This document shows positions 13,701 through 28,700 of a DNA stretch of 64,000 nucleotides, piece by piece. This DNA is from Heliocidaris tuberculata. Its lineage: Eukaryota; Echinodermata; Echinoidea; Camarodonta; Echinometridae. The position numbers and the translations under genes were made by a program. The stretch's first letter is position 1, and each line of letters begins with the position of its first letter. Location of the stretch: positions 9,031,749 through 9,095,748 of the forward strand of contig CM046850.1 of the NCBI GenBank assembly GCA_025618425.1, in the 5' to 3' direction. A model generated the notes under the pieces. It did no database searches, was not told the origin of the DNA, and saw nothing but the letters and a program-made list of their open reading frames with translations.

Positions 13701-16700
13701 TCCAAACTTAGAATACAAAATGAAACAAAAATGAGTAAATTACAAAGTTATGGTCATGCAGATCATCAAGATCATCAAAATGGAGAATATGTGTCTCTCC
13801 GAGTGCACTGTTATCAGCTGAAGTCATAAGGGCATTGAGATTTGGGCCAAAGTCCAAAATATAGTTTAAGTGGATGAAGAAAGCACAGATTTTCATACTG
13901 CTTAGAATACACATTAAAGAAACTAGAATATCACTGAAGGTGATTAACACCCCCGCCCCAATGAGTGTACCAAATTTCCTGAGCATTGCTCCAAAAATGA
14001 GGAAGTGGTTTGATGTGCAATATTTTCCTGTTTTATTACCATAATATGCCGTTAACATGGCAAGAGTGTTTCCGACACATTCAAAAAATATGTCTTGCAC
14101 ATCTTCATCCCAAGAACAATGTGTGTGGTGAATTTCATGAGCAATTGCTCGAAAAATAAGAAAGTAATTCAATGCGTAAGATTTCAACCTGATTTATATC
14201 CATAATATGCCATTACCATGGCAACGCAGTTCCGACGCATTAAAAAAATATGTCTTGCACATCTCTATCCCAAGACAAATGTGTGTGCCAAATTTCATGA
14301 GCATTGCTCAAAAAATAAGAAAGCAGTTTAATGCGCAAGATTTCAACCAGATTTATTGCCATAATATGCCGTTACCATGGCAACGGAGTTTCAGACAAAT
14401 TCCAATAATATGTCTTGCACATCTCCATCCCAAGACCAATGTGTGTGGTGAATTTCATGAGCACTGCTCGAAAAATGAGGAAGTAGTTCCATGCGCAAGA
14501 TTTGCAACGGACCGACCGACCGACCGCCCACCCGACCACACGCTGATTCCTATATACCCCCCTTCAAACTTCGTTTGGCGGGGGTATAATAAAAAGAGAA
14601 TAAGAACAGTGAACTCGTAACTGGGAGGACCCAGGTTTTAAACCAAGTCGATGCACGAGTGCCCTTTGGTATTAAAGCATTAAACCTCATTCCAAAGTCC
14701 CTGGGGTATGACTAAAAGCTGTAGTTGCCCCCTGGTTGCCTACTTACAAGCATTCACTTGCTTTCGTAGCAGTCAGGTAAAATAAACCATCAAATTAAAC
14801 CAAACCAAACCAAATTATCATCATTGACCAATGTACAGTCTGAAAATAGTTCAATACAAAGTACATCTTAAGTTCTAGACTTACGCTTGGATCTGTAGGA
14901 GGTTGTGACTGGGTGGAGCAGAGCTCTTGGCTAGCCCTAGACCGACCAGGCTGTTGACCGCCAGCAGCAGACGGTTGTAGACCTGGAGCAGGACACTGTC
15001 TGGATGACCGCTCCTCTCGCTGAGCATGGTCTGGGATAGAGAGGGTGATAATTTTTTTTTTGGTCTTGAAAAACTTTCAAAAATTTTCATCAAATATCAA
15101 ACAGCAGCAGATACATGGAGCTGTAGACCTGGAGGAAGACACTGTCTGGCTGACTGTTCATATGGCAAATCATGGTCTGAGATGGGAGCGAACTTTGATC
15201 AAATAATAAAACTATTTTTCCATTCTGTCTTGAAAGTTTCAAAAGTGTTGTCAAATATTAAAATGTAATTCAATACAAAGCTTCACTGCTTGAATATTTT
15301 TTGTTGACGTTTTTTGTGTTTTTGTACAGCTCCTTCGATGTCTCCACTTGCTTCGAAAATTATTATTCTCTTAGAGTTTGAGCTCATCGAACCATCCCTT
15401 TAAAAACTATTTGGTCAAAAAAAAAAATCTATGTTATCAAGGGTCGAATTTTCTTTGGTTGATATAAGGCCTCGATCACACATTATGCGGTAAACCCCTT
15501 CAAAAAACAGTAGTACTGGTATCGACACGCCTGATGTCGCCACTATGGCGACAAAAGTACTGGTTTTGGACTTTGCCGACATGTCGACACGCATGTTCCG
15601 ATGGCGACATAAAATGGGTCTTATATAATTACATGTACCTCGCCGTGGCGTCGTGTGTGCGTACGTGATTAGTTTCACATACGCATTAGCAGCGCGCGCG
15701 AGCGACACGATCACTGCGTATCTAGCTGCGACCGGTATACATTACGTACATGTACATGCCTATATATGCGACACTAGCTGACTCGCACCGCATGACTTTC
15801 ATTAATGCTTGATAAATTGGATCATACAAAACAAATTTTGGGGCAAATAGTTGACAGTGTGCATCTTTGAGAACTGTAAGTGAGTATGACTGCGAGTGTG
15901 AGCCCGTGAGGACATAGTGCATGTATTCCATGTAAAGCTCTTGTGAATTTGTGTCGGGTAACTCTGGTTTAATAGTGTACGGTCACTACGGGAGCGACCC
16001 GAGTTTAGACTTGTTTGACTCATGTCCAGATGTCGACACATGTCGACATCGGCGTTAATTTTATTGCGACATGGCGACATAGATTTTCCATGCCGACACC
16101 AGCACTAAAAAACAGTCATGGCAAAATAAAATGAAACAGGCATAGCGTGCTTCAAATTTTTCATCTGACAAAATACTGATGCTGGCATCTACTTTTTTTA
16201 CACCCTCTTGCCATTTATTTATGAATTAAAGAGAAGGTGGAGTTCTGGGAAAGGTGACACATAAGTTGTGAGCTTTCTCTTTCCTTTTTTGTCAGTATGG
16301 AAGAACATCATAGTAGAAATGTCTCCTGAAAAGGATTGCTCTTGAAATGTCCTCACATTCAAAATATGATGACAAATAGCTGAAGTGTTCAGGCTGAACA
16401 TTCATGTCATGTGTATGCAGTCCCATATACCCATTTCTGTGTGCAGTGCATGTGCTTTTCAGCAAGATTGGGTCAATTTCTTATCATTTTGATGATTCCA
16501 AAACCTCACAGTATACACCAATTTTTATGTAGATGTGATCAATAATTCCCAATTGCTTTGAGAGTTTCTTTCAAAATGTAACTGCATGACCAGAACTCAA
16601 CTTTATCTTTGAATGGTTTAATTTTGATACAGCAGAGTTTTCGCGGTTGTTTACCTACGTCATGTGTGAACGAGGCCGACAAAAGGTCTGTCAACCACAC

Positions 16701-19700
16701 CACTATAAACAATTACCTTGTAGAACACTGCAGCCTTCTGCCACCATCTTGGATCCAAGTCAAAGCGACATGCATCACCCACAGCGGCACAGTGCTGGTA
16801 ACCCTCTCTCATCTTTTTTGTCTCTAAGAGAACGTCAATCAGCTTGATGTTCAGGTAGATGTCATTTGAGTTGGAGTGCTAGGGAGCAGAAGGCAACAAG
16901 AGAATTTTCTTTTGGGCAAGTCCAAGGTCAGGGTTCCACATTTTTGTAGGGGGTCCGAATCAACATTTTTAGAGTATGTATATTCAAGGCCAATCAGGCT
17001 TCTCAGCGGAAAATAATTTACCAATGGTTCAAATTGATAGAAATACAGCTTTACCGTATCCCATGGAGGTAATTTGAGAGGACCAAAGCAATTTTGCAGG
17101 TGCAAATTATGCATTGAAACATTTATTGGTCCATACTGAATGAAATATGGCCTTGTGATTCCAGGAAGGTGCATTGGGAGATTGAAAGTTGACATTGACT
17201 GATTTATTACCCTTGTCGGTACCCTTGTCGGTACCCTTGTCGGTACCCTTGTTGGGAGGATCTACAGTACATGACTGTACACATGGTTTTTGTTTTCTGA
17301 GATTCCTCACCCTTGGTATCAGCACCAAGGGTATTATATACTGGCGAGAAGGCTGAGCCCAATGCTAAAATTTGAAATTCTGAGTGTCCGGACTTGGATT
17401 TGGGGCATGAATGTACGGTGGTTGTTTGTGTTGAGGCCTGAAGGTACTTAGTCATTTGGTGTCCCATATGCTACTGGGTATTGTCGAGTCATGAACATAA
17501 ATCACATCAAATCTGTCATTTTACTTCATATTTTGTCCGGGCCCTGTTTCATAAAACTTGTCATCAATGACAAGTTGCAATAACTGTTATAAGCTACTGA
17601 AATCCTTGCATCTGATTGGCTGAGAGCAAATTTGTCGGTAAAAATCACTGACAAGACACTTCATGAAACGCCCCCCTGATCTAAGCTCCAGTAAGGCTAT
17701 TGAATAAACCAATAATCAGATGTACTAAAATCTTAGATGTAGTCGTAAATAGCTTAGAAAAATTTGCACATTTTTATCCTCAACTCTATGAGGAAATCAC
17801 AATTAGACAAAACGACACAAACTTTTAGGTATCCCCTTTCTCACAATATTTATCATCTGCACCTCCATGTACAGTGTATATATACTGAAATAAATATAAA
17901 ATTTTGTTTATTTCCTTTACAGGCATATACCTACAACTAAAGCACTCTAATTGGGACAATACTGCTAGAACAAGGTTACAAAAACTTGTTCATCGTCTGG
18001 ACTACCCTGTCATGTGACATCCTACCGAGTCACTTCTTACTTGCGCCATCCTTTAAAGATGGAGTAGCAATTAAAACTTCTCACTTTTTCAATACATTCA
18101 TGTATCTCCTCTATACCACTATAAAAAAACTTTACACCAAGCATAAATAAAACCATCTTTTGTTCAAAATTTTCTGCTTCTCATTTGTTTAACCTTCACC
18201 ACCCTTTATCCTAAAACAAGGATCAATACACCCATTCATTGTGTGTCTATCTTTGCACTTTGTCATGCACAGCCTTTATACAGCCTTGAATCACGATGAC
18301 AGTACAATTCCTGATTTGGATGTATAGTAGACAAATATACCATGCACTGAGAGGCTCTAGTTGAAATTATGGATTCCGAGGTGCTATTTCTGTCACCGAG
18401 GAATCCATTAATTCACTAGTGGCTCGAAACAGTGCATGATATATTTGTTTTATATCCCTCCAACAAATTTTAAAAAAATAATGATAAAAATGTACTGTGG
18501 TTTACACAGTGGTCTATGTGGCCAATACCGATAGCACTTTTCACATGTTATCGATGAAAAACCATTGATCAATTGCATATCTGTGACGTCACGGTATAGC
18601 ACATTTTTCTTCATCGGCATCAGCATTATCCATTAAATGAGGGATATAATGAAAATTAGACCTAATGGCCCGAATACATGAAGGAGGTTTAACTTAACCC
18701 TTAGTCTAAAACATGATTTTTAACCTCCACTGTAGACTAAAATGAGAGTAAATAAGATATAAAAGCATTTTACTGTGTGCCTATTTAACTTGAGGACATG
18801 CGCATACTACGCTTATGGAGGTTTAAACCGTGGGTTAAAATAAACCTCTTTCGTGAATTTGGGCCAATGTGCATTTCCATGGCTAAGTACTACTCATATT
18901 CTTAGTTTGATAGTTTGCAAAGTACATGTGGGCCCCCAAATTTACATACACCTGGAAGAAAAGTTTACCCTACAGTTTCGCAACTTCACTCATTTCTATT
19001 AGGAGTCATATATGTCTCAGAATGAATTTACTTGATGCATATACTAGCAGATCACATGAATCAGCACATGCCTTCCTCTACTCAGAACCGCCAAGCCAGT
19101 GCACGGTCACACCCCCGCGCTCGTGTAAACAAACTAATGTGCATAACATGGCAAACAATGCCAATTCTGGTATCGCTCACCACTTCCGTAAGTGCACTGA
19201 ACAGTACTGTTCATCTTGGTTCAAAGTTCTCAGCCGAGCGAGAAACTTGACACATCTGTGCATGCTCGAAGCCACATACATTCAGCTCACCGACCCTATT
19301 CTGTGCAGACAGAAAGAGTTTGTGAGGACACCCGGATTATTTTAGTTCCCGTTATTACAAACCTGTCTGGCCATGAGCCTAATTTCCCGTTATTTTCTGG
19401 CAGCCAATCAAAACCTGTTATATTTCGCGCTCTTCAATTTTCCTTTAGTTTCCGGTAACATTGATTTGATTTTGGCTTTCTGTTCATTCTTGTGGTAAAC
19501 TCTGATGAGTGCAAGACGAAAAGCTTTAGTATGCCACTCTTCAACGCCATTATCCACTTTTGCAGTACCAAACATCTTTTCATATATATGCATCTATATA
19601 TTAAGCAGAGATTAAACGAATGAAGTTGTGAAAATGTATATTGTTTTTTTTCCATTCCTGCAGAATTTGTTTCCTTTCTTCATTATTATTATTGTTATCA

Positions 19701-19754
19701 TTCATTTATTATCATCATCATTACTATTACGATTATTATTACCATTATTCATTT

Positions 19755-19794
<40 letters not shown>

Positions 19795-22700
19795 CTACTA
19801 CTATTACTACTACTGCTATTATTAATTAATCAAGTACAATGTCTTGACTCACCAGTTTGTCTCTGAGGTATTTTTCATATTCTCCAAGATTCTTACTCGA
19901 GCGTAGAATGTGTTCCTGGGAAGAAATAGAATAAAAGTAAAACATTATTCCCAATCCAAGCTCCAAGCTACCTACCTTATATTCATCAGTCTGTAATGAC
20001 AGTAATACACAGCACTTGTAATTTGCAATCTCATCAAATATTCCCCAGTGGAGTGGGATATTTTACAAGCCATCATTTCACAACCATAAATGAATCAGCG
20101 AACATGCAAATGAAATTTAAAGAGAAGGTTGAGTTCTGGGAAAGATGACAAATAATTTGTGAGCTTTCTCATTCCTTTGATGTCAGTTTGGAAGAACATT
20201 GTGGTAGAAATGTCCCCTGAAAAAGACCCTAGATATAGTTATCATATATTTTCACCACTGCCCTCGAAAAAGACAAACCAAGAAAATGGAAATGAATGAA
20301 ATTTCCTCAAACTTTGACTGATCTGTTTCTCTCATTTTTCTGCTTTTATTAGAAGGATGGATTTCTCCTTTAAATCCTAGAGAACTTAAGTTACATTTGA
20401 TTTGGTTGATATGGAAACCAGTTCAGTTCAATGATGATTTTTTTTACATGACAGAGAGATGCCAACCGTTATGGATTCGCCGTATTTGTTCCGGTTTTAT
20501 TGCGCATGTTACGGTGTTATGGTAAACCACCAAAATGTTACAGAAAACCAAACAAAAATACACATAGGCCCCTGCGCATACATCTACACATTCGCTTACG
20601 AGCGTGCTCACTGAATTTCTCTACATTGAATGGGCACGATCGCTGTTCTGCATCGGGGATGCTGCGGCGCCCGTCAGTGCTCCCATTTTGGTGGAATTAT
20701 GGCATTTCAGGACTCGCATACAACTTTGTACATGAAGTTACTGCATCAGCAGGTACGGGGAGGTTGGTTTTTAGTTTGTTTTTCGCCAATACCATCCCAC
20801 TCGTTGCTAATGTAAAAATGTATCACAAAACTCCTGATTTCTTGATTTTTAGCGTGTTTTTCGGTGACCCTATTTCTTAGCCCCGGTCTAAAGCCCCACG
20901 TGCTTTGGAAAAATTGTGCAAATTCCGCATTTTTGACGATGGAATTTAGCTATTGAGGTGGATTTTTGGAGGTGACTTTGGAACTTACTTTTGGTGAGTG
21001 ACAATTTCTGTGTGTGTAATGATGTGTTTTGTGTGTGTTTTAGCTACCGGTAAAGAATTTACTGGCATGCAGTCAAATCATGGCAGCGGCCGGATGATGA
21101 CTGCAATGGATGATGGGCACTTTACTCTAGATCTATGTGTGTAAAAATGCTTCTTCATCGGCGCGTGTTCCGGAGAGAACCTTAAAAATCCGGAAAATCC
21201 TCAAAAATATGGTAAATGTTACTGACAGCCATCCTTTGGGGTTGGCATCTCTGATGACATCTCTACAATGGGACAGGCTGCATCAACTTACCCTGGTCTT
21301 GTAGATGATGCGATGATTTGGAAAATACTTTTCAGCCCTCTCCACCCAGTATCGGTGTTTCCCTGCTTCATAGTCAACTTCACAGTAGAGTTCAGCAACT
21401 GAGGAGAATGAATTTTATAAGATGAAATGAAAACTACTGCAAGACAGATAAGATCAATACCATGGTGGGTAAAATTGAGATTTTTTTTTTGTTAACATAA
21501 TTTTGTTGTAGATGCTATTAAAACCAAACTGTACGAATTGGTAATCTTTGAAAATCACTAATTAATATGCCTATACAATTTTGATGACATGGGGAATGAA
21601 TGAACCAAAGAGTACGTAATTTACACACACAAAAACAATGTACAGTCTAGTCTACTTCTCAAGAACCGCTATGTACAATGTGTGCCACCAGTGAAAATGG
21701 TGGCACACATTGTACATTGTACATTCTTCTTCATATGAGTACTATTTGATGTTCTATAAAGAAGCAAAGCTTACCATGCACAATTTTCATACATTTTTTT
21801 TTCTTCCACTGCTTTTCTTAGTGAGCTTTCCAGTACTAAATTGCCATTCATTCTCATTTAAAAAAAATTATTATCATTATTTTTTGTTACTGTGAAGAAC
21901 ATACCTTTGAGCACCAGTTCCTTCTGGTAGTCATTGAGCTCCAGTGATCGACGGTAGCACTGGATGGCCTTGGCAGGGTTCTTCAAGGACTCATAGATGA
22001 AGCCCAGGAGTTTCCAGCCCCTTGGGTCAGCGACCTTGACAGCTGTGTAGCTTTCGGCATAGGGCAGAGCAGACTTGTACTCATGAACCTCACAATATAG
22101 GGAGGCGATGTGATAGCCCTTCAGCTGGACCTAAACAGGTTAGAAAGAGTGGTTACTTCTGAAATATCATTCACTTTTGCCTATTCAGAAAATTAATCTT
22201 CTACAGCAACAGACCAATTCACTAATGTTTACTATTCAAATTTCAGACAAAAGTTGTCATCCAGGGCCCTTTCTATCAATAACAACTGCCTCATTTCTAT
22301 GACAAATTCGCTCTCAGCCAATGAGATTCAAGGATTTCAGTAGCTTATAACAGTTATTGTAACTTGTTATTGATAACAAGTTGTTATGAAACGGGGCCCA
22401 GAAATACATGTAGCAACAAGTATGTTTGTAAGGTATCTCAAACATGTTAATGCTATTGTATAACAGATTACTTAAGCAGTTAAATGTTAGGCAGTGTATA
22501 CTGGCACACGTGTGTGGCTTGACCTTATCCTCAAGCCATTGAGGTTTCCACATAAGCCAGTTGAGATCTTATCAACTTGACATTTAGCATTAGGAAAATT
22601 TTGTTAAGACTTCTCCACTAGTGCACTACATTGTATAGTTTTAATCATGTTGCACTACTGACAGTGAAGCGCATACATCAATTAGCCACCATTTTTAATT

Positions 22701-25700
22701 TGCGTTATAAGAGGCGTCATGGTGATCAAAGCATCAAACAAATTTTTGTACCCCTTTTACAAAAAACCCCCAATGCTTTGATTAGTTCATTTTTTGAAAA
22801 ACTAAACAATAAGTTTGTGATCATGGAGATATCATGAGTACGACCTAGTCAGGAACATGGGCCATTGGGAAAGTGATCTTCCAGGGGCTTTTTAAAACAA
22901 AGTGAAGTGGCAGCTATATCAGTGAGACCCATTTAAAAGCGAGGCATCCTAGAAGAGGGATTAAGAACTCAGTGAGGCAAAAATTTGGCTTGGAGAAACT
23001 GCCGTTGTTGGTGGTGTTTCTTTTGTCCTTTTCTAAGCTAAGTCTCCAATTTGGGAAACAGTCTCCCATATTGGCTGTGTGCCTCTACTGTCCTGGCTGA
23101 AAATACTCACCTCTACTCTAAACTGCGCTTGTATCAAACCATAAGGCAGAGGCTATATTGATTTTCTTAACATAATTTGAACTGAATAATAAAGCACAAA
23201 AGCTTAAAGGGGGTACCCAATGCTGAAACAATGTTAGTTCATTTAAAAGATCATGATTTTATTAGAAGAAAATCATCTGCCTTAAATTTTTTTTTAAATT
23301 CGTGTTGCCAGAAAATCCCCGAAATATGGTAAGATTTCAGGATATTTTGGCCCCTCAGCTGTGTCCCAATTTCAGCTAGGTAACCACAATGACGTCAAAG
23401 TGGTTACCTTGTCGCGCAATTATAGCAAAATGCGCGCAAGGTGTAATGCATTTTGTACAGTCTAGCGCGCAACACATCTGCAATACGCGAACCTGGGTAA
23501 CCACTTTGACGTCATTGTGGTTACCTAGCTGAAATTGGGACACAGTTGAGGGGCCAAAATATCCTGAAATCTTACCATATTTCGGGGATTTTCTGGCAAC
23601 ACGAATTTAAAAAAAAATTTAAGGCAGATGATTTTCTTCTAATAAAATCATGATCTTTTAAATGAACTAACATTGTTTCAGCATTGGGTACCCCCTTTAA
23701 GGTTAAGCAATCGAATCATGGTCAAGTTATGTTACTCTAAACTAACGTTAGATCTCACTGATTCTCTCATTTTCAAATTCAATCACACGTCTTAACCTCG
23801 CAAAGTCGCATATGTGTGTGAGTGCCATAGACCTCTACTCTCTAGACTCTTTGGACTCGTATTCTCAAAAGGCGCCTAACTTAAGCCCCTGCCAAAGTAT
23901 GTAGATTTAAGCCCTCGATATATGGAGAGCCAAATGTCACCGTCTTTTAATCCTACAAATTCATCATAGTTCTAGGACAAAATGCAAATACCAAAACCGA
24001 CACCATTGAATTGATTTCTAATTAGGGCTGGGACTAAAAACCGGGTACCCGAGTCCCGCCTGAGAGCCTCGGGACCCGGGTCAAAATATTAGATAACCGA
24101 TACCCGAAAATGAGTATTTAATTATCACCTATGTATGTACACGACAAGGCGGTAGATGAACGTCGAACAGCCATTTACTATTTACATGTAAAAAAAATCT
24201 ATGTAGCGCTCTAGTGCACCATTGCAGTGATGCGCTTTTGATTCGTTCAACTCACTGTGAAACATAACCTTACACATTCGTATACACAGAGAGCAAAGCT
24301 CACTGCCGCTATTCGGAGACTGCTCATTGGTTCATTGAACCCATGACATAATTTGCATTTAGTGCCCTTCCCCCTTCTTTGCAGTGAACGATAAGTCTAT
24401 GAGCGATTAACGGGCATAAAGTTTACAAACTCATGCATATTCAACAGTCGCTCCACACTCGCACGTGGCATCTTACAACTCGTACACTATTAAACAGGTA
24501 TTTTTAACATCGACGATCACGATCTGACACTGTCACAATATCCTGAAACTTTAGCAAAGAAGTTACCAATTACTGAAATCAGATTAAGAGTACATGAACG
24601 ATATATCCAAAATAATATCCTTCATTGTTCATGCGAAAGTGAAAAGCAAGGCTGTGAGAAGCAAAGGATGTCTACAGTGCGCGCGATTAACATTTTCATT
24701 CATAAAATTGGGCTTGTGACGTCATTTCATGAGCGGTCCGTTAATAACAAGTCATGACAAGTCATATGCCAGCCAGCCAATGAAGGTATGCGCCTTTTTT
24801 TTTCTTTTTTCTTTTTTCCTTTCATATACCGCGGCGGCATTGGGCGGAAAGGCGCTTTGTATAAACAGATCGAATTTTAAAAGGGAACCGCATGTGTGTG
24901 TTAAAGGATGAAGTGGCAGTCGGACAGAGAAGAAAATGTTGGCTTGATGATTTTTTTTGATGAATGATGACTTGTTTTATTCTTTAAATGTTAAGTTTAT
25001 TCATTTTGAAAAGAAATCTACAAAGCGGTTCAACGGATGCTCGTTAAAACGTAAGCTTGCCTTTCCAAATGAGGTTTCATATAATGAAGATTTCGATTTC
25101 GGTCTGAGGGTCTTAGTTTTAGCTTAAAGTCATTTCTCAGTCCCCCCATCATTATGGTCTTTATTCTTTTAACAGTATCAACTGAATGGTTTTTCAACCA
25201 TTACCACTTCCGACTTACGAGAGTCTTTGAGTTCAGGTTAAAACTAATATTAAAAAAAAAACACACAAAAAAAACATGAATACAATTCAATGAATATTAA
25301 TGAACAGTGGGGGGGGGGGGACAATATATCTCGATAATACATGCAGATGTACACTAGGCTATTCATAGAATTAATGACACTCTGACAGAAAACACAGGTA
25401 CAGCTCTTGTTTGTTTTGCAAAGTCCCTTGAAAGAACGTATTTACATGTATATTGCACATCGAAAATGTCAAAATGAAAAGTTACGTGTTGACTTCTTGA
25501 CTGTAGAGCGAGAAAAAAAAAAAAAAACATGTCATGGACACATTTAATATATTTATGTTTCCTTTGTTTCATTTATTTATTATTGTCTCCGATCTCCATC
25601 AGGTGGTGGAAGGTGTGGGGCAGTTGAGGGACGGGTTCATAATAAGAGTTATCAACTATATATTGTCTAAAGGCTGGTAGGCTTCACATTTTTAAACACA

Positions 25701-28700
25701 AATCAGACAAAGGGATTAAGAACTTTCTCTTTAACATTTACTAGTAGTGACATTTATGAGAGAGAGTCAGAGAGAATAATAATTAACCTCCCGCCCCCCC
25801 CCCCCAAAAAAATGATCTTGTTTTTCAGTTTCCGTCATAAAACTTGCACTTTCTAAATTCCAAATAACTTGAGAAGCATGATCTGGGCCCCGTTGCATAA
25901 AACTTACCATTAATGGTAACTCTGCTATCAATGGTAACTACCATGGTAACATCACTCAACAGCCAATCAAAATCAAGGTTTCCATGGGAGTTACCATTGA
26001 TGGCAAAATTACCGTTAATGGTAAGTTTTATGCAACGGGGCCCAGATGAGTGTGTGTGTGTGTGTGTATGTATGTGTACTGGCGAAGAGAGAGGACCCGG
26101 CATGTATTGATGATTTTATGTGTACTAGTAGTGGTACGTGTGCGTGAATTTCAATAATTGGCGGGTTGATCACACGTTGAGAATGAAACTGTCGGTGAGA
26201 CGATGACCGCGTGCGTGAGGACTCGCAGTGTGTATAATTAGAGTATGAGGAGTGTAGATACTACAGAAAGCTCGTCATTTTCGCCAGGCAAATCAATACT
26301 CCGTGTGAACAGTGAAGTTTGTCTACAAAGTGAGTAAGTGACTCGATCTCTACGATCACGATGTCAAAATTCCCAAGAGCTGCCCGTACAAAATTATTAA
26401 GAATCATCATGATCATCGTCTCAAACGAGTTTTTCTTCATAAGATTTCTTTGTATTCCCCTTCCTTTTTTATAAGTACATGTACATTCATGTATTTTGGA
26501 TAAACATGTGCGAGGGACGGTTGACCGCGCGTGACTACCTAAGGCGCTGGCGCGCTGGCATGATTAAACGGTAGACAATTTCTACAGATTAGATTTAGGC
26601 GGCTTATGCCTATCCTGTCTTGCGCCCACGCGATTTCCTCCACCTGTTTTGTTGTTGTTGTTTTTGTTTTTGTTTTTGTTTTTTCCTCGGATGGTTTATT
26701 TCAGTTGCCAAACACAAAGGAGTTTTCCCACAGTGTTTGTAGCTTCTTAGGGGTAAATATTGGCTTGTAATTCGTGTTATATCATTTTCGGGTAACCGGG
26801 AACCCGCCCGAAAAATAGTCGGGTTCCCGAATTGAAAAAATACCCGAAACTCCCACCCCTATTTCTAATGCTCATTTCATGCCAGAAAATAATTTTATTT
26901 CTTTCTTTTATGACATATATGTAGTAATTCATATGGGACTTAGGGGTCAATGAATGGCCTTCCATAAATCAATGGCCTATTAAGTTAAGCCAGGCTTAAC
27001 TTAGGCCACTTTCGAGAATACGGGCCACATTTTCATCACTCCATTCATTTAAACACTGCTCCTTGAAACTTTGACCCTATGTTCTGGCTTACAAATCAAT
27101 GAGAAAAGTTGTCATTGTGATCCTTTTTCTTACCGACCACAAGGCACAAACTTGTCCGAAGTTGATGAAAGATGGATGAATCCACTCATAGCGACTTTAC
27201 TATACTTCGTGTGTAGACTCTAGGCAGTCATACACCTCAACACTTTCAAAACACCACTGCACAAAAGTCACCAACATTCACTCAAAATCGGCATTTAATT
27301 TACAAAAACCGACACAAACATATCCATGAAATACAATAAATTCAACTCACCGATGTTGGAAAAGATAATTCTAAAAATCAAATCCATAATTTACTGTCAC
27401 TTCTGGCGAAACGGGTATTGCAAGTCATTGTGTACATTTCCTGATCGCCGCGAGCGCTGACATCTCCCCCCCCCAAATTTGATCGTGAAAAATTCAGTCC
27501 CTATCGCGCACATGTAAAAGTCCCGATTTTCTGTGTGCGCGATCGTAGAGATCGATGAGCACGCGTGATTAGCCTGGAAGGCTCTATGAAGAGTAAAAAA
27601 AAAAAAAAAGCTGACGCTACTCTTCATAGAGCCTGGTTTTTAAGCTCGTAGACCTGAAGTGTCCCGTAATGTCGTAATGTATGGTGGATCTGAAAATTGC
27701 ATGAGTGACTGCAGGTCGATGACATTACGGGACACTTCCGGGTCTTCGAGCACAGTGAATGCTTTTTCGGGGTGTTGTTCGGACAACATTCAACCTACCG
27801 GTAACCATTAAAATTAATATTTCACATTTTTTCCCGATATTTTTTAATTCTAGGGTAAAAAAATGGGGTTTTAATATTCTAAAGCTAAGGTGAAGAGGAG
27901 ATGAGAGAAGCTGGCTCACGGTAAAGGTGATTTTCAGGTTCTTTAGACTCTAAAATGGCTGCTCTATTGCAGAGCGAGATTAAAAAACCAGGCTCTGTGA
28001 AGAGTAGCATCAGCTTTTTAAAAAAAACTCTTCAAAGAGCCTTCCAGGCTACGTGCGATACCGAGTTTCTTTGTGGACAAAATTTTATTGGCCGAGTTTA
28101 GTCTAAAACATCGGCAGCATGAAAATAACAATGCGATCGCAAAAAAAAAAATTTTGCGGGGATTTCTTAGGTTTTGGACATGATTTTAACTTTGGATTTT
28201 GCTGGAAATATCAGAAATGCTTTCTAACGCCTAACGTCCATTTTAAGGTAGGAGTGAGATTTGAGATGCGTCGACTTAGGTGATTTTCGACTTACGCGAA
28301 AGTCGAAGAAAATTCAGCTTACGCGTTGTCCCCGGAACCATGCAGCCGCGCCGTTGTCCTCGGCGCGGCTGGTGGCTTGAACAGTGTCATTTAGAACTGT
28401 AGTGTAATGACTGTCACTACAGTTCTTATCCCATGCATGCCGTAGTTTTGTTGTGCAGACATCCAGAAAATGAGAACATCCGAGGCCTGAACCTCTTTTT
28501 TTAATTTTCAAATTTTTTTTTTCACTTTAGACGATACGGATATCCATTATAAAGAAAATAAAGCAAAATGCGTTAAAACTACATTTTATTTTAAAAAGAG
28601 GAAGTATGGTTTCTTAATATCACTCAAATTGTGTACTTTTCGACGGTCTATTTTCGGGTCATCTTGCACGTGAGCGATATGAATTTTTAAAAAGTACATC

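Larger units (their letters stand above)
23853..27026. mobile_element. Outer MITE split by a hAT-like element
   Basis: Ends ggactcgtattctcaaaagg and ctttcgagaatacgggcc are inverted, with ctaacttaag/cttaacttag inside. The original element was only about 0.33 kb; it is opened by the 2.84-kb insertion at 24023-26861. Confidence 0.7.

Noticed and set aside
14000..14520. CRISPR-like array
   Set aside because: The ~160-bp units are contiguous with no unique spacers, in a eukaryotic intron.
18926..19345. 139-residue open frame in RANBP2 intron 4
   Set aside because: No recognisable motif or splice support; opposite strand to the host gene; probably chance.
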